Source of the DNA: Deltaproteobacteria bacterium
GTDB taxonomy: Bacteria > Desulfobacterota > Desulfomonilia > Desulfomonilales > Desulfomonilaceae
NCBI GenBank assembly: GCA_023474025.1
Contig: JAMCYH010000066.1
Location: forward strand, 1-53,737
Length of the DNA stretch: 53,737 bases
Reading direction: 5' to 3'
The translations under genes and the position numbers were made by a program. This document shows positions 19,405 through 28,365 of the stretch, piece after piece (the first letter of the stretch is position 1; every line of letters begins with the position of its first letter). The notes beneath the pieces are model-generated. The model was not told the DNA's origin, searched no databases, and saw nothing but the letters and a program-made list of their open reading frames with translations.

Positions 19405-20550
19405 TTAAACCATATCATTTTGAGCGCACTGCTTCAAAGATTCAACTACGTAATTTAATTCAATCATCGTCATATCCGCAAAAAGAGGTAAGGTCAAAAT
19501 AGACGGCCAGACTTCGTCGATAATTGGAGTGTCATAGTGGTACTGTGAAAACAAAGGGTGCTGTTGTAGTGGCAGATAATGAACACCAGTTGCAATATTA
19601 CTTCGTTTCAAATGCAAAATGAACTTGTCTCTGTCGGGGCACCTGATTCCGAAGATCCAGTAAGAGGACTTCTCAAGATTGTAAGGCAACAGCGGTTGAA
19701 CACACGCCAATTCGCGTATTCCCTCCAGGTATGCGCCTATTAACCTGGCTTTGTTACAGTTCATTTGATCTAGTTTCTTTAGCTGGGCCAGACCAATGGC
19801 CGCCGCAAGGTCATTCATGTTGTACTTGTATCCCAAATCCGCGACCTCGTAATACCAGTGCCGAGGATCGGCGCCACCCGTTTTGGTGTACCCGGCAACC
19901 CTTTTCCATGTATCCTTGTCAATACCAACCCATCGTCGAGCTCTCAATGGTTCTATCAAGTCGGGGTCATGTGAAACAATCATGCCACCATCCCCAGTGG
20001 TCATGGCTTTCTTTTCTTCAAAGCTAAAGCAACCTATATCCGACCACGTACCCAATTTTTTTCCTAGATACTCTCCTCCGGCGCAATGAGCACAATCCTC
20101 TATGACCTTTAACTTGTATGTCCTTGCAAAGTCCATTATCTTGTCCATGGGCGCTGGATGGCCGGCAAAATGTACAACAATTATAGCCACACAGTCTTTC
20201 GTGACCTTTCGCTCCATGTCCGTAAGACTCATTGAAAGGGTCTCGTAGTCTACATCTACGAACACAGGGTCCAATCTGTTATAGAGAATACAGGTAGCTG
20301 AAGCCACAAAGGTTAAACCTGTTACGAGCACCTTTGCCCCCGGTTTGAACCCGAAGGCTGCAAGCGCAAGATGTAGAGCCGCAGTTCCTGAGTTTACCGC
20401 TACAGACGTAGCGCTTCCTATGTATTTAGTCCATTCCCTTTCAAACTCGGAAACTTTTGGCCCTAACCCCATCCAGGCAGTGTCGAATGTGTCTTTTATG
20501 TTTTCAAGCTCTTCTTTTCCTATACTCGGTTTGAACAATCTAATTTCCAT
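19405..20550 (-). CDS. DegT/DnrJ/EryC1-family sugar aminotransferase
   Basis: A 381-aa PLP enzyme from the preferred ATG at 20550, where a GGAG ribosome site lies 5 bases upstream. The frame stays open to 20700, but that extension would run into the rfbC-like gene and has no family counterpart. Early motifs are RLFKPSIGKEELENI, then VAVNSGTAALHLALAAFGFK for cofactor phosphate binding, VIEDCAHCAGG with the ring-contacting Asp, and GCFSFEEKKAMTTGDGGMIV with the Schiff-base lysine. It therefore looks like an aminotransferase and not a PLP 3-dehydrase (ColD/RfbH type), which has His in place of Lys. It would aminate a keto-sugar nucleotide, possibly the RfbG product. Confidence 0.9.
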   Translation of the reverse strand: MEIRLFKPSIGKEELENIKDTFDTAWMGLGPKVSEFEREWTKYIGSATSVAVNSGTAALHLALAAFGFKPGAKVLVTGLTFVASATCILYNRLDPVFVDVDYETLSMSLTDMERKVTKDCVAIIVVHFAGHPAPMDKIMDFARTYKLKVIEDCAHCAGGEYLGKKLGTWSDIGCFSFEEKKAMTTGDGGMIVSHDPDLIEPLRARRWVGIDKDTWKRVAGYTKTGGADPRHWYYEVADLGYKYNMNDLAAAIGLAQLKKLDQMNCNKARLIGAYLEGIRELACVQPLLPYNLEKSSYWIFGIRCPDRDKFILHLKRSNIATGVHYLPLQQHPLFSQYHYDTPIIDEVWPSILTLPLFADMTMIELNYVVESLKQCAQNDMV

Positions 20551-20650
20551 GGTTTCTCCAGTAATTTCTAATTCTTGTTCTGGCAAATCGAGGGTTGAGT
20601 CTTGGAAGCCGACGAAAGAATTTGGGCAAGGTCCTATTGTGATATCTCTT

Positions 20651-21214
20651 TTATATTTCAACGCCCCGAAAGTCTTGACCAACCAGGGGAGTTGAATCAT
20701 CCTTATCGGAAAGCTGGGATACGTTTAACGGCCATTTGATTGAGACTATTGGATCCCCAGGATTAATGGCTCCTTCATAGGCTCCCATATAAGGCGCTGA
20801 AACAAGGTAAAAGATTTCACAGTCCTCAGTCAGTGTTTGAAAACCGTGAGCAAAGCCTTCAGGAATGACCATGGTCTTAAAGTTGTCCTCAGAGAGTTCC
20901 TCACCATGCCATTGCAGGAAGGTTGGCGACCCCTTCCGAATATCCACGGCAACATCAAAAATCCTGCCTCTGAGGCAACTTACTATTTTGCATTCGGCGT
21001 ACGGAGTATACTGGAAGTGCATTCCACGGACAGCGCCCTTTTTACGAGTGAGACTATGGTTAATCTGCTGGATCGGCTTGGTTAGCCCAAGTTCTTGAAA
21101 TGTTTCTGAACAGAAAAAACGTGTGAAAAAGCCCCGAGAATCTTCGATGGGTTTTCGTTGAACGACTAAAAGTCCCGAAAGCCTTGCAGCGATGATGTTA
21201 AATCGTTGGCTCAT
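20651..21214 (-). CDS. rfbC: RfbC/RmlC-like NDP-4-keto-6-deoxyhexose 3,5-epimerase
   Basis: A 187-aa cupin-fold epimerase of the dTDP-4-dehydrorhamnose 3,5-epimerase family. PIEDSRGFFTRFFCSETF is the usual start. The catalytic histidine lies in AVRGMHFQ (about residue 66), and VIPEGFAHGFQTLTED is the second conserved block. It overlaps rfbG by 4 bases (ATGA). Since the dTDP-sugar genes rmlA, rmlB and rmlD are not present but the CDP-glucose genes are, this enzyme probably epimerises a CDP-4-keto-6-deoxyhexose. That substrate assignment is inference from the neighbours. Confidence 0.85.
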   Translation of the reverse strand: MSQRFNIIAARLSGLLVVQRKPIEDSRGFFTRFFCSETFQELGLTKPIQQINHSLTRKKGAVRGMHFQYTPYAECKIVSCLRGRIFDVAVDIRKGSPTFLQWHGEELSEDNFKTMVIPEGFAHGFQTLTEDCEIFYLVSAPYMGAYEGAINPGDPIVSIKWPLNVSQLSDKDDSTPLVGQDFRGVEI

Positions 21215-22302
21215 CGATCTAGGGTCGCCTCCGCGATGTGTCGATTTATCTGTTCGATTGAGCTCCTGCCCATATCAGTCCCTTCTCGAAAAAACCTAAA
21301 CCATTGCATGGTCTCTTCAAGCGCTCGTTCAAGTCCCCATATTGGGCGCCAGTTTAAGTGGCTTCGGACCCTCGAGGAATCCAGTGTCAGAGTGTGGGCT
21401 TCGTGTGGCTGTGATCCCTTAGCAATATCCCATTTGGCGCTTGAGCCCCACATTTCGGCGAGCCTTGACACCACCCAGGAAACAGGTTTCGCGTCATAAT
21501 AGTCAGGCCCGAAGTTCCATGCGTCAGCCAGATCCGATCGGCCTTGCCACAACTGCTCAACCAACATCATGTATCCATTCAACGGATCGAGGACATGCTG
21601 CCAGGGCCGAACAGCATTGGGATTTCTGATAATAACAGACTCATCTTTTTGAAAAGCTCTTATAATGTCGGGAATCAGTCTATCCTCAGCCCAGTCGCCA
21701 CCTCCGATGACATTACCCGCCCGGGCGGAAGCAACCATTATTTTCATGTCGTTGTCAGCGAAGTTGCTGAAGAACGATTTTCTGTATGCGGCTGCTACTA
21801 TTTCTGCGCATGCTTTGCTACTGGAATAGGGATCGTGGCCTCCGAGCGGTTCATTTTCTCGATACGGCCACACCCACTCTTTGTTTTCGTAGCATTTGTC
21901 GCTTGTGACAACGAGAACTACTTTGACAGCGCTATTCAAGCGAACAGCCTCAAGCACATTGACTGTGCCCATGACATTAGAAGAAAAAGTCTCTACTGGA
22001 TCATGATAGGAACGACGGACCAGCGCTTGGGCGGCCATGTGAATAACTATTTCGGGGTGTCTTTCTTCAATTAAGGATCGCAGATCAGGAAGACTTCGAA
22101 CATCTCCAATTATTGAATCAATGCGGTCCGCTACGTTGGCAAGATCGAACAGGCTCGGATTTGTCGGTGGCGCAAACGCATAACCAGTGACTTGAGCTCC
22201 TAGCGAGCTTAGCCACAGCGATAGCCAACTCCCTTTGAAGCCGGTGTGTCCGGTAATGAGGACTTTTTTTGTTGTGCAAAAAGAGGGAGTCAAGGAGCCC
22301 AC
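21211..22302 (-). CDS. rfbG: CDP-glucose 4,6-dehydratase
   Basis: A 363-aa extended SDR. VLITGHTGFKGSWLSLWLSS is the signature RfbG start with the NAD-binding GxxGxxG-type loop. MAAQALVRRSYHDPVETF and TSDKCYENKEWVWPYREN are diagnostic of CDP-glucose dehydratases as opposed to dTDP-glucose dehydratases. The YSSSKACAE block holds the catalytic Tyr-x3-Lys. It makes CDP-4-keto-6-deoxyglucose from the RfbF product. The start is GTG with a poor ribosome site. The rfbF gene that normally adjoins it is about 5 kb upstream here. Confidence 0.93.
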   Translation of the reverse strand: MGSLTPSFCTTKKVLITGHTGFKGSWLSLWLSSLGAQVTGYAFAPPTNPSLFDLANVADRIDSIIGDVRSLPDLRSLIEERHPEIVIHMAAQALVRRSYHDPVETFSSNVMGTVNVLEAVRLNSAVKVVLVVTSDKCYENKEWVWPYRENEPLGGHDPYSSSKACAEIVAAAYRKSFFSNFADNDMKIMVASARAGNVIGGGDWAEDRLIPDIIRAFQKDESVIIRNPNAVRPWQHVLDPLNGYMMLVEQLWQGRSDLADAWNFGPDYYDAKPVSWVVSRLAEMWGSSAKWDIAKGSQPHEAHTLTLDSSRVRSHLNWRPIWGLERALEETMQWFRFFREGTDMGRSSIEQINRHIAEATLDR

Positions 22303-22402
22303 CGTTTACGAAGATAAAATACGCCAGAGTTCCCATGGCGCAGCCGCGAGCTCAAAAATGTTGCCCAACCGAGTGCGCATACCGGTTCAAGGGTAAATAC
22401 TT

Positions 22403-23545
22403 TCATTGAGTGACCAATAATTCTCGCAATTTTTCCTGTAAGGGTTCATGCATCTGGGACCAAAGAATTTTGGCTGCTCTTTCTCTCCCTGCCACAGCCA
22501 TCTCCCGACATAAAGATGGAGACTTAATGAGAGTGTCAATTGCAAGAAGCCATTCTTCGGGATCATTCGGATTCACGAAAATTGCAGCCCCTGAATCGCC
22601 TACCATTTCCCGAGCGCCTCTCAGATCTGAAGATAGTATTGGTTTGCCGAGCGCCATGTACTCACCCAGTTTTATTGGATAAACGCACTCAAGTTCCGGG
22701 CGTTTAGGGAAAGAATATATGCCACAGTCTGCGGAACTCAATATTTTCATGGCCTGTGCCCAGCCCGTTTCGCCCGTGAATCTCAAATCAACATGCCCAT
22801 GCCTCGATTCGAGATGACTGAAAATTGCCGACGAAAATTGAGGGTCATATGGGCCGATAGCCGTAAGCCGCAGACTATAGCCGCGTTCATTTGCCAGCTT
22901 TAAAACAGGCTCAAGTATCCGTGCCCTCTCGGCGTCAAAAAAACCGACAAAACAGCAGTGGAATGGTTCTCTCCCCCAAACATGACTGGCCCAATCGCTT
23001 CCCAATTCATAAACCTGATCGCAGACACCGTTCATGATGTTGATTTGCCTGTCTAACGGGACATCACGTTCAAAAACATCGGCTGCAATAGATCGAATCA
23101 AAAGATCACAGGTTGAAATGACTGGCTTTGCCTGAATTGCCCTGGCTTCATGATAAAGCGCCCTGATCCAATGCTTCCTGGCCCAGGCAATACCCGCCGG
23201 TAAACGTATGTCATCATAAAGATCAACCACAAAGCGGCCACCGAAATTCCTGGCAAGCGAACGGGCCAGCTTGACGTCCACCCAGGAAGGTCCACCCCAA
23301 AACAATAACTCAGCCCTTTTAATATCAGGGAATTTACAAAGCATTTTTGCAACTGTTGCATGTCCCCAGTCAGGTGTTTGGATATAGAAGGCTTTTCCCT
23401 CCAGTCCAGCCGCAATTTTTGTTCTTTGGTCGACACATACCACGGTTGCGATTTCACTAAGAAACGTGGACCGTTGTACAGGTGTGGAATTAAAGTGCCA
23501 TCCGGCTCCAGTTCCGCCAAGCACACAGATAACAACTCTGCTCAC
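22403..23545 (-). CDS. Glycosyltransferase family 4-like protein
   Basis: A 380-aa GT-B enzyme. RVVICVLGGTGAGWHFNSTP opens the acceptor domain. FHCCFVGFFDAERARILEPV starts the donor domain near residue 197, and ELECVYPIKLGEYMALGKPI is the donor-site helix with the GT4-type Glu. The start is GTG. Its first bases overlap the terminal TGA of the degraded methyltransferase upstream, so the two were once translationally coupled. The donor is unknown. Confidence 0.85.
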   Translation of the reverse strand: MSRVVICVLGGTGAGWHFNSTPVQRSTFLSEIATVVCVDQRTKIAAGLEGKAFYIQTPDWGHATVAKMLCKFPDIKRAELLFWGGPSWVDVKLARSLARNFGGRFVVDLYDDIRLPAGIAWARKHWIRALYHEARAIQAKPVISTCDLLIRSIAADVFERDVPLDRQINIMNGVCDQVYELGSDWASHVWGREPFHCCFVGFFDAERARILEPVLKLANERGYSLRLTAIGPYDPQFSSAIFSHLESRHGHVDLRFTGETGWAQAMKILSSADCGIYSFPKRPELECVYPIKLGEYMALGKPILSSDLRGAREMVGDSGAAIFVNPNDPEEWLLAIDTLIKSPSLCREMAVAGRERAAKILWSQMHEPLQEKLRELLVTQ

Positions 23546-23962
23546 GATAACTCTTCTTCCAGACTGAATTGATACAGATGGACAGTCTTGGTGTGCAAAG
23601 ATTCAAACCTTCTCAATGTCGTTTCGTACGGTTGGGAGTTAGTCCCTAAGAATATAGTTGATGGAGCCAAAAGAAATTTGAGCCAATTGCCCAAATTGAT
23701 CTCGAGCTGTGAGGACGGTCATTTCCCAAAAATCTACGCCCAACAAGTAGGCTTTAGAGTAAAGTGACTTAAATACGAATAAAGCATCACCCAATGCGCA
23801 ACCTACGTCTCGAATCTCGAATTTTCTGGGATAACAGATTTACACACTGCAAAAAGCCTCTGCAAACAGTCTTGTTTGTTGACGTCTACCGTCTAGTTTC
23901 CCACCCACAGTGGCAAAATAATTATTCCACCACTTCACACTCGCAAGGGTATATTCTTCCAA
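23542..23962 (-). pseudogene. Decayed class I SAM-dependent methyltransferase
   Basis: No single frame is open, but three short frames in order recover one methyltransferase. The first, from a possible TTG at 23962, reads VKWWNNYFATVGG and GRRQQTRLFAEAF and ends at a TAA. The second reads FEIRDVGCALGDALFVF and AYLLGVDFWEMTVLTARDQF, a good SAM-binding motif I with the acidic ribose ligand. The third reads TNSQPYETTLRRFESLHTK and stops at a TGA overlapping the GTG of the next glycosyltransferase. Frameshifts and small deletions separate the parts. Together they are shorter than an intact family member, so the C-terminal end is also lost. The remaining bases up to 24027 hold nothing recognisable. 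Confidence 0.7.
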
Positions 23963-24027
23963 GCAGATATTCCGCTAATGTGGGTTGGACGTTGGCTTAT
24001 TTTGTTTTTTAAAAAAGACAATTCTTG

Positions 24028-25708
24028 TTAGGTTCCTAAACTGTCATTGGCAAAATAGTTTGCGCACGACTCTACGACCCTTGACGCCGCATGACCATCA
24101 CCATAAGGATTATGAGCCATCGCCATTGCGTCATAGGCATCCTTCCGTGTGAGCAGTAGCGAAACTTCGGAGACAATTTTAGCGAAATTAGTCCCCACGA
24201 GCTTTACAGTGCCGGCGGTTACAGCTTCGGGGCGTTCTGTTGTATCACGCATAACAAGCACAGGCTTGCCCAAGCTTGGGGCCTCCTCCTGAATGCCGCC
24301 GGAATCGGTCAGGATCAAAGTGGAACGACTCATTATGGCCACAAATGGCAAATAGGGCAATGGCTCAATAATGTGTATGTTTTTAGTAGCCATGCTTCCA
24401 AGAATACGGTTTACAGGTTCTCTCACGTTGGGGTTAAGATGCACGGGATAGACAAATTGAACATTGGGGTGTAGCTGTGCGAGTGTCTTAATGGCATGGC
24501 AGATTGTCTCAAACCCTTGACCGAAGTTTTCTCGACGATGCCCAGTTATTAGTACTAAAGGGGCCCCGTTCCACTGGGCCTTGCTGTTAGGGCCAAGGCC
24601 AGGAATAGGAGGTGGATTTTCCATAATTTTATCCAACGCAATGAACAGGGCGTCAATTACAGTGTTTCCAGTGACAAAAATCTGATGAGAGCCAACGCCT
24701 TCTCTTAAGAGGTTTTGACGGCTCGTTTCTGTAGGGGCAAAGTGCAGCGTCGCCAAACGGGTGGCTAGCACCCGGTTTGCCTCCTCGGGCCAGGGGGAAT
24801 ACAAGTCACCTGTACGAAGACCAGCCTCAACGTGCCCGACCAGGATTCGGTTGTAGAAAGCCACCAAGGCCGCGCAAAACACAGTCGTAGTATCTCCCTG
24901 TATTAGGACAAGATCTGGTCGCGAAGCCGAAAAATATTTATCAAGAGCTGCAATCGCTCGTGAGGCAAACCCACTGAGCGTCTGATCAGGGCGCATGAGA
25001 TGTAGGTCAACGTCCGGCACGATACCGAATACATCGAGCATCTGATCAAGCATTTCTCGATGCTGTGATGTAACACAGACTTTGCATTCAAAACGAGGGT
25101 CAGCTTTCAGCGCAAGTATGACTGGCGCCAGGAATAGGAGGTGGATTTTCCATAATTTTATCCAACGCAATGAACAGGGCGTCAATTACAGTGTTTCCAG
25201 TGACAAAAATCTGATGAGAGCCAACGCCTTCTCTTAAGAGGTTTTGACGGCTCGTTTCTGTAGGGGCAAAGTGCAGCGTCGCCAAACGGGTGGCTAGCAC
25301 CCGGTTTGCCTCCTCGGGCCAGGGGGAATACAAGTCACCTGTACGAAGACCAGCCTCAACGTGCCCGACCAGGATTCGGTTGTAGAAAGCCACCAAGGCC
25401 GCGCAAAACACAGTCGTAGTATCTCCCTGTATTAGGACAAGATCTGGTCGCGAAGCCGAAAAATATTTATCAAGAGCTGCAATCGCTCGTGAGGCAAACC
25501 CACTGAGCGTCTGATCAGGGCGCATGAGATGTAGGTCAACGTCCGGCACGATACCGAATACATCGAGCATCTGATCAAGCATTTCTCGATGCTGTGATGT
25601 AACACAGACTTTGCATTCAAAACGAGGGTCAGCTTTCAGCGCAAGTATGACTGGCGCTAGTTTGATGGTTTCAGGACGCGTGCCAAAAACGACGAGGATT
25701 TTTTTCAT
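24028..25708 (-). pseudogene. wecB: UDP-N-acetylglucosamine 2-epimerase, split by a 529-bp tandem duplication
   Basis: The product should be the non-hydrolysing UDP-GlcNAc 2-epimerase (UDP-ManNAc synthesis, about 370 aa). The gene starts normally at 25708 with [20 protein letters not shown] and runs through [19 protein letters not shown] and [12 protein letters not shown]. At 25130 it enters a second copy of codons it has already read. Because 529 is not a multiple of three, the frame shifts and stops at 25100 after 202 residues. The rest continues in a second frame (open 25185 to 24028) through [19 protein letters not shown] and [19 protein letters not shown]. That second frame lacks the N-terminal GTRPE loop. 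Neither piece alone should be active. The start lies 3 bases after the kinase gene with AAGG as ribosome site. An assembly error is possible. Confidence 0.85.
24601..25658 (-). repeat. Perfect 529-bp direct tandem repeat inside wecB
   Basis: The copies are 24601-25129 and 25130-25658. Every stretch I compared is identical, and the translated residues of both copies agree throughout. A GC dinucleotide of microhomology is shared at both unit ends and the junction, consistent with replication slippage or unequal exchange. Excision of one unit by recombination would restore the intact gene exactly. Confidence 0.9.
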
Positions 25709-25711
25709 TGG

Positions 25712-26662
25712 CTATGCCTTGAAAAGCTCTTGTTTAGTTACGATTGCTGTTCCCAGTTTGCCAACTACTATTCCAGCCGCTTCATTCGCTATATTTACTG
25801 CCTCCCTTAAAGATTTGCCCTCGGCCAACGTGAGCGCAATAGTGGCTATTACAGTATCGCCCGCTCCACTGACGTCAAAGACTTCCCTTGCCTTACTGGG
25901 AATATGCATTCGGCCGCTAGGATCATATAAAGTCATGCCTTCTTCGCCTCGAGTAATCAGGATCGAATCGAAATTGTAATCTAGTCGGCATTTCTCAGCC
26001 AAAGACGTCAATTCGTCTTCATTTGTCCAGGGACCGAAGACATTTTTAAATTCAGTGATATTGGGTGTAATTAGTTGTGCGCCGCTATAACGCCTGAAAT
26101 CAGCGCTCTTAGGGTCTACCAGCACCTTTTTCCCCTTGGAGCGGGCAAAGGCAATCAATGTTTCACAGTTGACAAGGGCCCCCTTCGCATAATCGGATAA
26201 TACGATCACACCATGTGTATCTACGAGATTTCTGAAGATAGAGTCTCTGAAAACGACCCAGTTGTCTGTCGGCGGTTCTTCAAAATCCAGGCGTATCATC
26301 TGCTGGCTCTTTGACATGACACGCAGCTTGATGGTTGTAGTAACTTCTTTATTTATGAAGAGTTTTGTTTCGATTCCCGCTGATGTCAATATTTCGGTTA
26401 ACCTTACCCCCGCCTCATCTTTGCCCACTACTCCCAAAATGGAACACTTGCCGTCGATAGCAGAGATGTTTCTAGCTACATTGGCTGCGCCACCAGGCCT
26501 CTCTTCAATGTGAGTGATCCGAACTATTGGGACCGGAGCTTCAGGGGAAATTCGCTCGACCGCCCCGAAAAAATAGCGATCCAGCATTACATCGCCAACC
26601 ACCAGAATCTTCGGGTCTGGCGCTGTTTGAGAATTAGTCAGAAATGGCTGGGAGTTAGGCAC
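25712..26662 (-). CDS. hldA: HldA/RfaE1-like PfkB-family sugar kinase
   Basis: A 316-aa ribokinase-fold kinase. KILVVGDVMLDRYFFGAVER, then RISPEAPVPIV and ERPGGAANVARN, are the signature of the RfaE domain I (D-glycero-beta-D-manno-heptose-7-phosphate kinase). The catalytic Asp is in VFDVSGAGDTV near residue 270. In E. coli HldE this domain is fused to a cytidylyl/adenylyltransferase domain. Here the protein ends after the kinase, and no separate HldC is in the window. The start is GTG with GAGG just upstream. It is followed 3 bases later by wecB. Heptose or another 7-phosphate sugar may be the substrate. Confidence 0.87.
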   Translation of the reverse strand: MPNSQPFLTNSQTAPDPKILVVGDVMLDRYFFGAVERISPEAPVPIVRITHIEERPGGAANVARNISAIDGKCSILGVVGKDEAGVRLTEILTSAGIETKLFINKEVTTTIKLRVMSKSQQMIRLDFEEPPTDNWVVFRDSIFRNLVDTHGVIVLSDYAKGALVNCETLIAFARSKGKKVLVDPKSADFRRYSGAQLITPNITEFKNVFGPWTNEDELTSLAEKCRLDYNFDSILITRGEEGMTLYDPSGRMHIPSKAREVFDVSGAGDTVIATIALTLAEGKSLREAVNIANEAAGIVVGKLGTAIVTKQELFKA

Positions 26663-26690
26663 GTGTCCTCAAAACTTGATGAGATTTGCT

Positions 26691-27332
26691 TTACGAGTTT
26701 TCTGTTTCTACGTACACGCTCTCTTGCAAGCGTTCATAAAGATCAAGTGGTCCAGGATTTTTGATTGAAGTTTCTCCCGGCTGGACCACTTTTGCATTCT
26801 TGAATCCGTGTGACGATAACAGATGGCACATGGACCTCCCATCATACATCCATTGATGATGGCGTGTGCCTACCGCCAGGGTCTTCAGCCTTTGCGCGAT
26901 TGTTCTTGGTCTAGGAATGCACATAAGGGCGCCTTCGATAAATTGATCCGCATCCCCTGTCAACAGGTATTGATCAACCTGCTTTTTAATATCGGGAACA
27001 GCTAGTCTCAAAATACCGCCTGACATTAACACTCTCTTCGACTCCTCAAGGAAGAGAAACACTTCAGTTTGATCAAGGTGTTCCAACATGTGTGAGCTAT
27101 ACAGAACCTCTACTGAATTGTCGGCAAGAGGTAAGGCTCTCGTAGCATCGCCGTATTCAATCTGATTCGAGCGTGCGAACTGAATAAAGTCATATTGAGT
27201 TTGTTCAAGGAACCTAATTTTCAGAAGCAATCCCGGCAGGGAAGGAATTCTTGCCAATTTAAGGCTCAACGAATTGTCGAAGTTTCTCCAACCCGGTGTT
27301 GGAGTTTGACCACAACCTATGTTGATGCGCAT
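26691..27332 (-). CDS. Class I SAM-dependent methyltransferase
   Basis: A 213-aa protein beginning directly with motif I, RINIGCGQTPTPGWRNFD. The AdoMet-binding region continues with the acidic pair in IEYGDATRALPLADNSVEV, then LYSSHMLEHLDQ and KRVLMSGGILRLAVPDI. Proteins of this short type (predicted SAM-dependent methyltransferases) are frequent in O-antigen loci, where they methylate sugars or terminate chains. It lies 28 bases upstream of the kinase gene and 178 bases downstream of rfbF. The target is not known. Confidence 0.85.
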   Translation of the reverse strand: MRINIGCGQTPTPGWRNFDNSLSLKLARIPSLPGLLLKIRFLEQTQYDFIQFARSNQIEYGDATRALPLADNSVEVLYSSHMLEHLDQTEVFLFLEESKRVLMSGGILRLAVPDIKKQVDQYLLTGDADQFIEGALMCIPRPRTIAQRLKTLAVGTRHHQWMYDGRSMCHLLSSHGFKNAKVVQPGETSIKNPGPLDLYERLQESVYVETENS

Positions 27333-27510
27333 GGTTTAAATCTCTATAATTTATTTTGATTGGTTATCGCCTTTTTGTCTCGACGCGACGGAGCGAGCGT
27401 ATATTCGGAGGTGGGGAGCGGCCGGATTTAACCCGCTGCTCGTGCCCTTGCAAAGACGTTAGCCCAGTTTGGGCAGAGGGGGTAAGGATGTTCAATCCTG
27501 TTTATCCCAA

Positions 27511-28365
27511 TCAAGAGTAGTGTTGATAGACCGAAGGAGTGGCTGTCGAAGGATGTCGACCATGGGTCCGCCCAGCTAACACAGCTGAGGGTAGTCGGTC
27601 CCACACTTTCCACGGGGCATTCCCCGATGCCCATAACTCTTCGAGCTTATATCGGTCACGGATTGTGTCCATACACTGCCAAAAGCCGTGATGCATGTAA
27701 GCCGATACGGCTCCGTCACTTGCAAGGCGTTCCATTGGTTCCCGTTCCCAAATGGTATAATCGGCTTCGATATATTCTGACACTTTGGGAGAGAGGACAT
27801 AGAACCCGCCGTTAATCCAGCCACCGTCACCTTTTGGTTTTTCCTGGAAGCGTGTGACTTTGGTCTTTTCAAAAGTCATAGCGCCAAAACGACCCGGTGG
27901 CATTACTGCGGTCAATGTTGCCAGAGCGCCCTCGTTTCGATGAAATTCTATCAATTTGCTGATATCAATGTCGGAAACGCCATCGCCATAAGTAAAACAG
28001 AAGTCTTCCTGATTTAAATATTGCGCAACTCTTTTGAGGCGTCCGCCAGTCTGAGTGTTCAATCCTGTATCAACAAGAGTAACTTTCCATGGTTCGACAT
28101 TGTTCTGATGAACTTCCATGTAATTTTTCCGCATATCAAATGTCACGTCAGACATATGGAGAAAGTAATGGGCAAAATATTCCTTGATCATGACGCCCTT
28201 GTATCCGCAGCAGATGATAAAATCATTTAACCCGTATGCGGAATATATCTTCATGATGTGCCAGAGGATAGGTTTACCACCGATTTCTACCATCGGTTTT
28301 GGCCGATTGTCAGTCTCTTCGGCCAACCGCGTGCCAAGACCACCTGCAAGGATAACAGTTTTCAT
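27511..28365 (-). CDS. rfbF: Glucose-1-phosphate cytidylyltransferase
   Basis: A 284-aa nucleotidyltransferase. [20 protein letters not shown] followed by [18 protein letters not shown] is the RfbF-specific opening, with the catalytic Arg and Lys. [14 protein letters not shown] and [19 protein letters not shown] are further family blocks. It makes CDP-glucose from CTP and glucose-1-phosphate, feeding RfbG. Known RfbF proteins end near [15 protein letters not shown], at about 257 residues. This one continues for some 27 unrelated residues, which looks like read-through after loss of the native stop, probably when rfbG was separated from it. AGGTGA is the ribosome site. Confidence 0.92.
   Translation of the reverse strand: MKTVILAGGLGTRLAEETDNRPKPMVEIGGKPILWHIMKIYSAYGLNDFIICCGYKGVMIKEYFAHYFLHMSDVTFDMRKNYMEVHQNNVEPWKVTLVDTGLNTQTGGRLKRVAQYLNQEDFCFTYGDGVSDIDISKLIEFHRNEGALATLTAVMPPGRFGAMTFEKTKVTRFQEKPKGDGGWINGGFYVLSPKVSEYIEADYTIWEREPMERLASDGAVSAYMHHGFWQCMDTIRDRYKLEELWASGNAPWKVWDRLPSAVLAGRTHGRHPSTATPSVYQHYS

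Noticed and set aside
20551-20700. N-terminal extension of the DegT aminotransferase
   Set aside because: It overlaps the rfbC-like gene, has no family counterpart, and the ATG at 20550 has a good ribosome site.
24001-24016. TTTTTTAAAAAA palindrome near the wecB end as a terminator
   Set aside because: The stem is entirely A/T and would be too unstable to stop transcription.
25100-25708. Treating the short wecB piece as an independent 202-aa protein
   Set aside because: It ends in eight out-of-frame residues directly at the duplication junction and lacks half of the enzyme fold.
27380-27412. Similarity of CGACGCGACGGAGC here to an arm of the hairpin at 40001-40056
   Set aside because: The match is short, interrupted and has no second arm here, so a shared repeat family is not supported.
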